Program-made: the position numbers and the translations under genes
Assembly: GCA_008921705.1 (NCBI GenBank)
Contig: VFFE01007128.1
Location: 3,311,532-3,375,531, forward strand
Length of the DNA stretch: 64,000 nt
Reading direction: 5' to 3'
DNA from: Burhinus oedicnemus
Lineage: Eukaryota; Chordata; Aves; Charadriiformes; Burhinidae
Part shown: positions 12,892 to 24,050 of the stretch, in pieces
Layout: each line of letters begins with the position of its first letter
How positions within the stretch are numbered: position 1 is the stretch's first letter
Notes under the pieces: model-generated
What the model was told of the DNA's origin: nothing
The model's database searches: none
What the model saw: the letters and a program-made list of their open reading frames with translations, nothing else

Positions 12892-15800
12892 AATCAAGAC
12901 TTCAGCTGGATTTCCTGAAACTGTAGGTGTTTGTGAGAGCTACAGACAAAGGGAGTGAACTTGTAGAAAACGAACCATTCTTACTGCATCTTGCTATGGG
13001 GTAGAGGTAGTCCTGGGTAGTTGTCAGTCAGAGGACAGAGGGTGACGGAGCTTACGTGTGAGATGAGACATGAGATTTTTCTCAGCATTATCACAGTTTC
13101 TGTGTCCCTGCCCGGGTTTGTTAAGATACCGAGTGACTTCCCTGCGAGGGCTAGACAAGTAACAGCAACTGTGAGACTGTTCTCCAGCCCATACCAATAA
13201 ACCATATCATGTAAACCTTTGAAACAATTAATGCTGAAATAAGAAGACTATAGAGAGTTCTGGTGTGGATTGTAAGGTGTCATACAGATTTCGTTTGAGC
13301 TGATTGACAACAAACTTGAAGTTGACCTTTAATATTGCTGGTTGTGTGTGCTAGTTCTCATTGTGCAGAAGACAGTTATCCTCATGGTAGGCTATGAGGC
13401 TGTTTAATGAAATGTTAGGTACTGGAGACCTCCATTTGAAGCTTTCTATAAGCATTTTTTCATGTGCCAACTTCTTAATGAAAAAAATCCTGTATTTCTA
13501 CTGTACTCAAATTAAATGTCAGAAGTTAATCCCTACTTTTCAAACTTTAACCCAATTCCTTGTTTGGCAAATTTGAAATATGTATAGATACGGAAAGAAG
13601 TACTGTAGATTTGTTAGGGCTTGACACCAAATTAAAAAGAAGCAATTTGCTCATCTACACCACCTGACACATTCTGACTTCATCCATTCTGAGGATAAGA
13701 AGTGACAAAGGAAATTCATTAGTTGCAATGCCAGGTGAGCCCAAAATAACAGGAAAAAAAATAATTTCTTAAAAATAGAAAGAGCATTTGTTCTCAGCTG
13801 GGTATTTTTGTACTCCATGGCAGAATCCTGTTAAAGATCTGAGGAAAGGGATTCCTGGAAATGGGAAAGGTCGTCTTCTGTGTATTGTTTACATCCATCA
13901 TAAACCCACCTTAGGCTTCTGCTGAAAGGCTCTATGTTCAGGCTTGATTGCATTTTAAAATTGCAGCTCATTTACTCCTTTCTTCTTTACTCATGGTTCA
14001 CCTGGAGGTGCAAAGTCTGTGACAAAGAGCAGATAAGGAGACAAAATGGGCAGTGACAAGGTAGGAGATATAGACAAAGAAGCAGGTATGCTGAAACATT
14101 GCAGAAAATGAGCACCCACTTCCTAGAGACTTCATCCAGCTACAAGAGCTACTAACATTATTAATGTGTGAAGATGATTCAGAAATATCTTCTCACATCC
14201 TTAAGAGTATAAGGCATATACTCTTTAATTACCAAAAGTACTACTGCTAAGTGAGGGAACACTATAACAAATGTTTTTCTCTTTTCATATAATGTTGTGG
14301 AGTGGTTTTTTTTTTAACCCGTGTAACAGTGCATATCAAATAGTGAACGAAAAATGAGTGAGCCAATAGTTTATTTCAAAAAATAAAGACAAACACTGCC
14401 AACAGCTCTTGCCCTTCAAAGCACTTAAGAGATTCATTAGTGAAAATATATGGTCATAAGTAGATGTGCTACTAAAAACTGTCTTGGGTATGCTAGGAGG
14501 TTGGAGGGGAATGGTTTTGTTGTTCCACCACTAATTCCTTGACCTAGTTCTTTTATTCACTGTTTAATGTCATGGTTATTTGAATTTTATTTCAGTGGCA
14601 GCACATTAACTTTCTTTTACGTTTCTTTTCATGATTATGTTTTGCAGGTTGGAGAATACACAGTGATAATGGTCTCTACCTTTAGGGTTTGGGGGTTTTT
14701 TTCCCCCTAAATAGGAGTAATCTGTTATCTTTTGTTTCCTCCAGCCAGACTGACTTGTGGTAGCCTGTAATGACAGAAATCCAGCATCTTTGGCCATATA
14801 TGGGACCTGAGATACAGTCCACTGAAGCGGATAAAGTATGACTGGCTAGAGTGATCTTTAGGACCTCTGAACTGAGCACAACAGAGACCCACCTTGACTG
14901 AAGTTTCCAAGTCCCACTGCAAGGTAAACCACTGTACAAGTGGTAAAGCATGTGCAAAATATTTGGTGGTGTGCTGTAAATGGTATGCTGTTACTTTCAA
15001 TGCAAAAATGCTCCTTTTAATGTCTGAGGATTCCTTTGCTTCTCTCTCCATTTTTTTTTTTTTTTTTTGGACAAGTAGCCCTGACTTGTGAGAAGAGTCT
15101 CACTGGATAACCTCATTAAGTAGATTATTAAATGATAGGAGGTGTAATCAAGTAATTCAGATAGCAGCACACTTGACAGAATGAGAAATGTTTGTTTAGA
15201 CTTCAATTTATGGTTGTTTGTTTTGTTATTTTACCCTCAGGAAGGAGCTTAAATGTTTAATTCTGCAGCTTTCCCAATATTATACAAAGCACACGATAAA
15301 GCATAAGGCAACTTTGCCTGGTTAAAACTGGCATTTTTAATTAAATGTTTTTTCTTTTCATTGCAAACTGAAATTTAAAGCTAAAAATCAGCAGCAGGAG
15401 GTTTTAACTGCACAACATTCCTTTTGAGTTGGAGACAAAAGCTCTCATTGGTTTCACTGGAGGAGGATCATGACTTTCTTATTTATCTAAAGTCTGGTTT
15501 AATTTGTTGAGTTTTTCTGCCTGAGTTTGTGGTCTTCACTAAGCACTTCCAGATACTAACGAATTATCTTCCAAAACTCTTGTCAGGAAGTAGATGATTT
15601 ATTTGACCTTTATAGGGTCAAATGGGACCTATGGGACAAGGCACATCAGAAACAGTAAATAACTTTGTGGATCTGGTGCTGTGTTCAGTGCTGTATGAAC
15701 GACACCTCCTGTACCCTAGCCAAATGCTCACGCCGCAGAACAGTTGTTGTGTCTTGATGTGCTATCAGGACATCTATAGTACTCTAACAGAAGGAATACA

Positions 15801-17215
15801 ATTCAATGAAAATTTAAATTCGGTGGACCAAATTGGTTTTGGACTGGCTTTGTATTGTATTGTATTTTGCAAACTGTACTGGAGTCTGCTTACAGGGCCC
15901 AGTTTCAGCAAATTGCCTCTAATGGCAGGATGGTGATCTGCTTTTCCCATCACAGGGTGTGGACCAAGGAGGCCTTGGCATAACCTTTTTGTTATCCCTT
16001 TCACTCTCTATCTTGGTTTGCACAGGCCAAACCACAGTTCTGCCAAATAGAAGAATAGGATGTTAGCTGAGTATCTTCATCTAAAATTTTTCTGGCCACC
16101 TGAGGGTCCCTGAAAACGCTTTTTTTGCAGAATATGAACTTGAAAATGTAGCTGCAAAAAGAGTTGGGAGCATGTCTAGGACTTCCTATCACACCTGTAC
16201 ACACGGGCATTTCCGCACGCCTACAGTCATTACTTCTGCTTTATGTACATCTAATTGAATGTGAAGTGCGCATTCGGTAAAACGCTTACTAGATTGAATT
16301 TTGAAGCTGGCTTGAAACTACTTGTCATGTTCATTGTTTGGCCAAACCAGAATATAGAATGTACAGAATATAGACACCATGGAATGAAAGTCTTGCTCTT
16401 TGTTTAACTTGGAACTCCTAAGTATATGCTTGCTTTATTAAAAACATAGCTGTAAAAATTTAAACTAGGTGAAATAATTCAGGCAAACAAAGCCCAAGCC
16501 AGAGACAATAATTTAGAAGCAATATACTTTTTTGTGAGTATTCTAGGAGCTGAAACGGGAAATACTGACTCATTCCACAGAAACATGAGCCTAATTCTTA
16601 CCACATTCCTAACCTAATTGTGCAGACTCACCAGTGCAGCTGAGTTTCAGATAGGCAGCTAAATGTCTAAGCGCTGCTTTGGGTTTGTATTGTTTTATTC
16701 AATCTGATAGGAGCTGAGAACTGATTTGTTTGAGACTGGACTTCTATTGAATGTGAACCTTGCCCTCCAGATTTTGTAAATCCTGGATTTTCAAAAAGCT
16801 TCCTCCTGGTCGTGAACTCTGTAGTTATACCACCCATTAATGTGAAATGTTTGCATCATTATTTCTAGATGAATGATTCACTTGTTAAAAAGTAATAGCA
16901 AAAAAAAAAAAAAGCTTAAGAGATTTCAGCAGAAAAGCAATAACCTGGATCCCTCTAGAGGCCATTTGCGTAATATTTGGTAGGGAAAAAGAATTGAGCT
17001 TGTCTCTCAATTCTCTACAAATGAAGGAAGCTTATCTGTCTCATGTTGTTGCTTATTATCTTGCCAGCATGCTTCTGTTGGATGGTGAAAGTTGCATAAT
17101 TATTGTACTTTCTCTGCCTTAAACTAGTTCATGCTTAGAACGAGTAATGCAGCAGGAGTTTCTGTATGCGTTAATTCAGAGACTTAAATTAATTCCTATA
17201 TGCATGTTTCCTTGA
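12892..17215. other. Non-coding tract
   Basis: No gene recognised. It contains an 18-T run (15051-15068), a 14-A run (16900-16913) and a short TGTAT run near 15850. The segment 14745-14923 sits between a strong acceptor (CCTCCAG) and a GTAAAC donor but has stops in all three plus frames. At best it is a non-coding RNA exon. Confidence 0.45.
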
Positions 17216-17480
17216 AGATTTTTTTTAGAAAGTGAGTTTTTTATGTCAGACGCTAATCGAGGCACCAGAAAGACAGGTTTCCATTTGTGGTAGTATTGCC
17301 AAGGAGCTAATTAAGCAGGCCAGACAAAAGGGATATTGCTACCCTCCCATCTGCATGCATTTTAAGCAAATGCATGTGTGGGCCTGATTCTGATCTCAAG
17401 TATAGTGACATTGTTCCTAAGTATGTGTGAAAAGTCAAAAGTTACATACCTATAAAAGACAAGACAGGCCATCATGCTGG
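17216..17480. promoter_or_regulatory. Candidate conserved non-coding element
   Basis: This block looks more constrained than its surroundings. It contains CTAATTAAG and GCTAATCG homeodomain-type cores and a perfect 9-bp inverted repeat (17354-17376) with TGCAT/AAATGCAT sites like POU-factor targets. The right end carries a GGGCCTGATTCTGATCTC segment typical of an old amniote interspersed repeat. There is no coding potential. The inference is from composition and motif density only. Confidence 0.25.
17354..17376. repeat. Perfect 9-bp inverted repeat
   Basis: CATGCATTT (17354-17362) and AAATGCATG (17368-17376) are exact reverse complements around a 5-base centre, TAAGC. The arms contain TGCAT cores. 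Confidence 0.85.
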
Positions 17481-20400
17481 TGGAAAACTGTACGCGATTA
17501 GCCGAAGTGTGAGCAGTTTGAATGGAAAGGAACAGTGCTCAACACAGCAAGGGAAAGAACAGAGCTTTCAAACTCTTCACGCTGCTTCTGGGATAAAAAC
17601 AATCAAAGCTCAAATTTAAGAGAGCACTTAAGTTATGATTAAGTTCATGCCTGTTGAACACTGTCTATGATAAATTTTCCACATTAAATACGTCCTGGGC
17701 CTGAGAGCACTGCTATTGCAATGGCTTATGCAGGATAATCTGCTTATTGGGGTGTATGCATTGACTTAAGGGATGGAGATAACACCAGTTTATCAGCAGT
17801 GTCTGTGACACAGCAGACTGTGAATACACTGTATGAAGTACTAGCAATGTATCACCATCTGTCCTTCATTGATTGATTGAAGAAACTTGCCACAACAAAA
17901 AAGCCAAATCAATTTGGATAGCTAATTGAAAAAATCAGAATGTTTTCATAGTGATCTTGGTAAAATTCATTGAATTATCTTTGCTGCCAGTTATATATAC
18001 ACTTTGTGTAATTTGAGTTGATGGTATGTAAATAGTTTGATTAATGTCCTTTAAAATATTTTTGGTTCGTCTCTGGTCCTTGCTCTGAACATTTGTCATT
18101 CTTATCTCCTTCCTAGCAAAGTGTTATAGTCCTCTATCACTGTGTGATTCCACAGGATACTCCCAGGTATTTGAAAGTCAATTTTATTTTTTTAATTAAA
18201 TGAATGTGAAGAGTAGTATACTGTTAAACTTACTTTTGGCATAGAGCAAAATAGTTTTTGATCATTCATTACATGCAAAATATCTTGTTGTACACCATGA
18301 AATGTAATTTCATCCACATGAGTGAACACTGATGAGGTGCTTTTGAAGAAGTGTTGGGTAAAATTACTGGCCATATTCAACTTTGCTACAAAGGTGAAAA
18401 GAATAATGTTATAATGAAAGATAAAGATGTCAGAGAATGCTCATAAAGGCAATTTACAAAACAATTTACAAAGAGCAGCATATTTTTTATGCAGCATTAT
18501 GCTGCCTTGGAAAAAATCTGTAACTTGCATATATCGTGCACTACAATATGCCAAAGCATAGGCAGATTATGCATAATCTGGATTAATTTTCTGACTAAAA
18601 AAGGTCAGTATACCAAACTATAATAATCTGGAGTTCACAGAAAGTACTGGTGGTGTCAAATCCTCACCCTTACTTTCTTATTGGAGCTGAGACAAGAACT
18701 ACTGATGTCAGGGCAAAGACTCCAGTGGGTTTTTATCATTCTTCACTCTGCTTCACCACTTTGCCTAAGTGCCACTTTACATTTTGTCCATGTACCTGTT
18801 CATGGTAGAAGTTTCATTTCAAACCAGGAAGTATATTCGAAAGGATGTGAGCTGTCACTGGGTACTTTTAAGCAAGGTAATTCTTTTATTCTGGGTTGAT
18901 CGACTGGGTAATTGATTTCTCGCTGCTTACTTTTGGCTCAGTAATTAAGTGGGAAGCAATAACTCAGGGGCTGCATCTGCCAGTAAGTGGAGCTCTTTGC
19001 TAGCCTAGGGAGGGGTGTCCTCACCAAGAGACTTTCCTTTCCCCCCCCACCCCAAACTGAAAGTGCTAGAGAGTTAGTATTCGGTTTTTCTTTGGCCCTT
19101 TTGCAACTTCCACAGTATGTTCCAGTTCTGTTGGTTTATAAAACAAGAGGACGATGGCTAAAATCAAGCAAATTATACATTATTTTATTTCCATGGACGT
19201 TTTAGTGCTTTTCCCTTTGACAGAGAGCTGTTGAATTCATTCCTTTTGCCCCTTAAAAGAAAGAGGAGATTTTAACATTTTATTTTTATTTTATGGATTT
19301 TTTTAAGTATATCCTGGTATTTTTAGTAAAAATGGTGCAGTTTGCCATATCACGGATATGGGGGGCAGAGGGAACAGTCTTCCTATCCTTTTCACACTAT
19401 GGGCTCGTTAGTTACTGATGAACGTTCACAGTAATGGTTCCTTAGAGCAGAATGTCAACCCAGTTGTGCCATGATCTATTTTGTGGTTTTAGAAATGGTT
19501 TGAAGTGTGGGACAGTGAAGGATCTGTTTTCATGAGAACTGCTCTTCCAAGAACCAACTTTATTTTAAATTCTCCCTCTTCTCTACTCCAAGCTGCCTGT
19601 CTCAATTAGGAAGGATTTTTAATGAAAACATATAACTTTCCAGTCACATAAAGAGAAGCATGGAGAATATTGTATTTAATCAAGATGAGATGTCAGGATT
19701 AGTTTCCTAACTTAAATTCTCAAATGAATCCTCAATGAAATCCAGATTGAACACAGCATTTGCTTGCTAATGCTAGAGCTTTGCTTCTTTATGTACTTCA
19801 TTAATGTTAGAGTCTCAGTTATTTATGCTGGTATGTGGTTTAATTGCTAGGTTACTCCATGTATGCTGGCAATGTTTTATCATTATTATTGTGTATATAC
19901 ATTGGCTAATGCTAAGTCAGCCAGCTTTCTGAAGATAGCTCATTTTCTGCATAGCGTGCACTCTGTAATGCTTGTGTTTGTTCCCTCAGAGCTCACCAGT
20001 GTTCTTACTCCCTCACATTTCAAACAGGTATTGCTATCCTGTTCCTGAAAGAAAAGCAAGACTATTTTGGCAGGCAAAATATGTTATTTTAGGTGTGTAG
20101 CTATGACTTAATAAGACAGAAAGAGGAAGATGCATTCTCTCCTTAAACGTCCTTGTGCGCTTGGCAGGGAACCTGCTCTTTCCTCCAGTTGTGTTGAGGA
20201 CACGTTAAGCAGGAAGAATTCACCATGGCTTGGAGATGACTTCTGCTAAGTCCATGGCTTCAAACTGAAGCTGGAGGGGAAGGGAGATTGAATTTCTGAA
20301 AATATTTCAAACAGTTAACCCCCTTTTCTCAGTGCTTCTAAGGAATATCAATCAGTAAATTAACAACGGTATTCATGTTAGTAACAAAAAAGTCCAAGGA

Positions 20401-21716
20401 AGTAGAGCCTACATCCCTGGTGTATAGCTGCAGGCATAGACTGTGAGATGGATTAAGTGAATTTCCACATGGTGAAGTTGGAAATTGTATCCACCTCTCT
20501 TGTGCCCAAATTCTACTCTATAAGACCTCTCACTTTTGCTCCTTTTGAAATTATTGATGTTATGAGCCATTCTCAGCTTTCCTCTTCTTTCATTGCCAGG
20601 ACAACGTTCCCTGGAAATGCTTTGTAACCTTGCATGCTTGGCCAGATCTTTATAGCCCTGGGAGACAGGTTCAAGCAGAGCTTTGAAGGAGATCTGCTTA
20701 GACTGAAATCTCACACTCTTTAAATTAGGGAAACTCAAATCAACAAAGTAAGAGGAAATGGAAATAAAATGGGCTTGTAAACTAGTGGCATATGGCTATG
20801 ACAATCTTTGCAAGCTGCTTGTTGCTTCTCGGATTAGATTTTGACTCTCCGCAACTTTCTGAGCTGCAACGAAATGTGGGGATTCCAGATTCCACCTTTG
20901 CTTCCCTTGTCCCTGGAATCTCTTAAAGCTGAGTTTGCTCAGCAGCTTTTGCGAGAAGATGCTGCCTCCTCTCTTCGTCCCTGGCACATTGATTGCTGAA
21001 AGGAATATAGCATGTAATGAAGAATGTAAAAACTAAATAGCCACAATCCTCCTCTTGTAGGTGCCATGTCTCAAGGAGGAAGATAGAGAGGATCACTGCA
21101 TCTAAAGAAAAAGGTGCTCCCTAAACAATGGGAAGAGCTCTCTATAGTTACAGGGAAACTATGAAATGACAATGACTATGAAATGCCACAAGACAAGAGA
21201 GTAGCTCATACCAGCTTTCCACAGTACTTTTACTCCCTGTAACCTATTGTGTTTCCCAGCCTCTGCAGAAACCAAAGCTCACCTGTGCTTTCCCTGAGGC
21301 CTTCAAGGGACTGATTGTTTTTCAAAGTACAAAGACCTACTTCATTTAGCTTTTAGGGCTTTCAGTGGTGCTATGAAGTCACTCATATATTCAGGAAAGT
21401 ACACCTGTATATCTCTGCAAGATGACATTGTTTTATTACTGCTACAGCACACTGAGACTGCATTTCAGATCACTCCCAGGCAAATCTAGCTTTTGTTCCG
21501 CATAAAAGTAAGGTCTCCCATAAACCATAGCTCAGTTTAGAAACATACTCAGAGGCTGTTGCATGTTATAAAGCAAGGAAGGCAGTGAATAGTTTCACTC
21601 AATCAAAACAAAAACAAACAAAAACCCCCTTCCCTGAAAGCCATCGTATCAGTGCAATAAGCCTCAAGGCTTCAGTAACTTACACTCTTCTCAATTGTGT
21701 GTGACTTTGTTAGAGG
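17481..21716. other. Non-coding tract with weak exon-like patches
   Basis: No repeat family recognised. Three plus-strand patches have splice-like borders. 18117-18166 is a strong acceptor, 16 open codons and a GTATTT donor. 18687-18876 is listed separately. 20004-20041 has an acceptor ending CCCTCAG and a GTATTG donor, with two open frames. Their number is compatible with chance. Confidence 0.4.
18687..18876 (+). other. Candidate coding exon (190 nt)
   Basis: Pyrimidine-rich sequence ending TATTGGAG precedes a 63-codon open stretch that runs without a stop to a good donor (AAGCAAG then GTAATT). The frame enters in phase 0 and leaves in phase 1. The translation is mixed-composition and hydrophobic in its first third, with no recognised domain. 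The acceptor (TTGGAG) is imperfect. An inner acceptor at ACCAG would give a 49-nt exon in the same frame. No neighbour shares an obvious phase link, so this is only a hypothesis. Confidence 0.17.
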
Positions 21717-21740
21717 ATTCATTAGTTAACGCTAATGAAT
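21717..21740. repeat. Perfect 9-bp inverted repeat with ATTA/TAAT cores
   Basis: ATTCATTAG (21717-21725) and CTAATGAAT (21732-21740) are exact reverse complements separated by TTAACG. Paired TAAT cores in a palindrome are typical of sites bound by homeodomain dimers. Function is inferred. Confidence 0.8.
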
Positions 21741-22269
21741 GCTTGCCTACGCACTCTCATCTTCATAACTAACACAGCAGCACTTGTCTCAGAGCATTAC
21801 AGAGACATTTCATCAGCCTACATAGCTAACTGTGATTTATTAGACTGAAAAACAAAAGCAATGTAAAAATTAGTTAGAATGGATACAGAGAGGAGAAAAA
21901 ATGTCAGACTGTTTCGATAAGAGAGAATGCAGCCATTCTATCCCAATCAGGGTCCCTGTATGTTCTTTGTTTTATCTTTATATTCAGAAACACAATCTAA
22001 AGCAGGCGGATTTTATGACTGTATGTTAAAATTCTCTGTCAATTTACATGAACATTGAAGGAGGTGTCAAAACTCTTTAAACTCAAGGTAAGGACACGCT
22101 GAGAAACTGTATACCCAGAAGTCCAAATTTGGAGAGGAAAAACGCGAACTGCAGTGGAACAGTGCAGGGACTGCAAACTGAAGAAGTGCTTAAATGCTCT
22201 GATGGATCATTGCCTCTTTCTGCCCTGTTTTATACCAGACTAGTGCAGTTGGATTGAACAGGGAAGACA

Positions 22270-22640
22270 GAGTAACGTAGCCATAGTTCGTAGGCAGCCA
22301 GAGCACACACAACTTTCTAAGACAACTTCCCCTTCCGCTTGAGTCACAGTGTTGGCAGCTTAAATTAAGTAGCGGGGTTATTTTGTAGCTTTATGTGCCT
22401 GTGCTGCAATCAGACCTGGAGAGAGTCTCTCAAAAGAAACGTCTGAATCGCTGGAGCCATTTTGAGTCACTGTCGCTGTGGGAGAGACAGTAAGAGCTCG
22501 GATACAGAAAGCGGCTCGCTGGGTAATCAGGTGCTGAAAAGTGACTGATGCTGAAAGCCCTGACTGGCATTAGCATTCATCACCAAATTGCCTGCTCATA
22601 ACGAGCTTCCAATTTTAAGGCCTGATGTGAAGTACACACC
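22270..22640. promoter_or_regulatory. Candidate conserved non-coding element, CpG-retaining
   Basis: The block keeps a number of CpG dinucleotides (for example around AACGTCTGAATCGCTGG, TCACTGTCGCTGTGG, AAGCGGCTCGCTGG and ATAACGAGCTTCC) while the flanks are almost CpG-free. It has stops in all frames and contains homeodomain-like cores (TTAAATTAAG, GGCATTAGCATTCATCA). This is the pattern of a long-constrained enhancer. Inferred from sequence character alone. Confidence 0.28.
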
Positions 22641-23558
22641 TTACAATAGCCCATGCCACAGAGCAAAGATATACCTCAAAAGTTTAAAAGAAAACCAGAG
22701 ATAAGACAGCAATGAATTATTTTGTCACTTATCTCGTGTTATTCTGTAAACAATGGACAAGGTGTTTAAATAGACTGTTTCGGTAAATATTTTTATGTTT
22801 AATCATTATTTTTTGCAGGTTAGGCTATCAGATAGGTGTAGTCTCTGGATGTACTGCAATTGCTACCAAATAGAGAAAAATTAATTCCCAAGCATGGTTC
22901 TTTGTACCATACAAACCACAGAAGTAAATGTAATTGGGGTCAATTTTGGTTGCCTTTTCAATAATTTTCATGTAGGGGCTTTGGAAAAGGTTTTTTTTCT
23001 GAATCCTTTGTGAAAATAAAAAAGCAAACCCAAGAAAATAACAAGTTATATGAAAGTTAAACCACAAGGGAAAATGTAATAGAGTTAAAGAGTTCCTATA
23101 AGACTTCCAAGAATGTAGTTGAGTTATGAAGAGGAGGACTGGACTCACCTCAAATATGGTCAGGTAGAACTATTCATGAAGAGTTATATTTCCAACTTCA
23201 AAAAACTGAGCATGCACTTTTGGAGAGTTCCACTGCTTCTTTAAACTGTGGTTATGAAAAAAACACGTTCATAAATAGACAGTGTGAGATCTACTGATAA
23301 ATTCAACAAAAACTATTTTGTATCTATTGCAGAGATAGGACCAAGCCTGACATTTAAATGAATGCCCAGAGCAGTCGATTGAGGAGAGTAGGTAGATAGC
23401 TATATCCATTTTCATCTGTCTTCCTTCTGTCCTGTCTTTTAAAGCTATCAGAGTTGGAAAAAAAGAGGAGAGGACTAACAAATGAGCTCTTTTTGCCTTG
23501 TTAAAATTAGAGGTGCCAGATCTTCATTTATATTATCACCCTCCATTTTTATTTCCAG
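22641..23558. other. Non-coding tract
   Basis: No gene or repeat recognised. A minus-strand frame at 22828-23148 (106 codons) has no domain signature. The interval ends in a strong pyrimidine tract and CAG that forms the acceptor of the next candidate. Confidence 0.5.
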
Positions 23559-23652
23559 CTTTAGTGCAATACTTAGACAATAGTTGGAACAAGCAATGTA
23601 AAACTTCAAGTGAAAGAAAAGGTCATTCTGTAGAAATAAATATCAAAAATAG
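23559..23652 (+). other. Candidate coding exon (94 nt)
   Basis: The acceptor is among the best in the window: a long T/C tract ending TTTATTTCCAG at 23558. It is followed by 2 nt and 30 uninterrupted codons, then AATAG and a GTCAGT donor. The translated part is polar and mixed (LVQYLDNSWNKQC near the start, many Lys/Ser/Glu), unlike the low-complexity products of T-rich DNA. A second coding-like frame begins about 20-45 bases downstream in another phase. The gap is too short for a normal vertebrate intron, so either the two are unrelated or this is a frameshifted pseudogene. No family recognised. Confidence 0.22.
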
Positions 23653-23672
23653 GTCAGTAGCCTGTACCATAA

Positions 23673-24050
23673 AGCCTCCTTTATGCTGTTCCGGTAGTGG
23701 TAAAGGTTATTAAAGACCCAGAAAAAGTCCCAAAGGTTACCCCTTTGGAAAAGAAGACACCATCACTTGATCAGCATTGCTCCACACATAGCGTAGAAAG
23801 CAGCAGCGGCTCTGAATTCCTTCAGAAAATAATGGAGCATGGAAAGAAGAGAAGAGTAGCAGTCTTCAAATCGTTCAGGGTAAAGCTGTCCCAAAAGGCT
23901 CCAAGGCCATCGGAGGACAGCCGTGTCAGCTGCCTCCCCTGCCCAGGCGGTGGGAGCTACAGCCCTGCAGCCTTTGTGAACCACCTCTTGCCAGCAAGTA
24001 CTTTGCTGCTAACAGAAAAATGTCCTATGGGACTTTTGTATTTGGATTAA
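23673..24050 (+). other. Coding-like open frame of unknown product
   Basis: Open for 125 codons to TAA at 24048-24050, with no ATG at its start; the first possible starts are GTG codons. The product is rich in Lys, Ser and Pro. It begins with a basic, proline-spaced stretch (KVIKDPEKVPKVTPLEKK), has a Ser-rich middle and a basic segment near residues 60-75, and keeps CpG-containing codons (AGC GTA, TCG, CGT). An ATTAAA signal overlaps the stop codon region. It could be a terminal exon joined through the acceptor TTCCGGTAG at 23697, part of an eroded retrocopy, or chance. Nothing in it identifies a family. Confidence 0.2.

Noticed and set aside
14745..14923. Splice-bounded segment as a coding exon
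   Set aside because: Stops occur in all three plus frames. At most it is a non-coding exon, with no further support.
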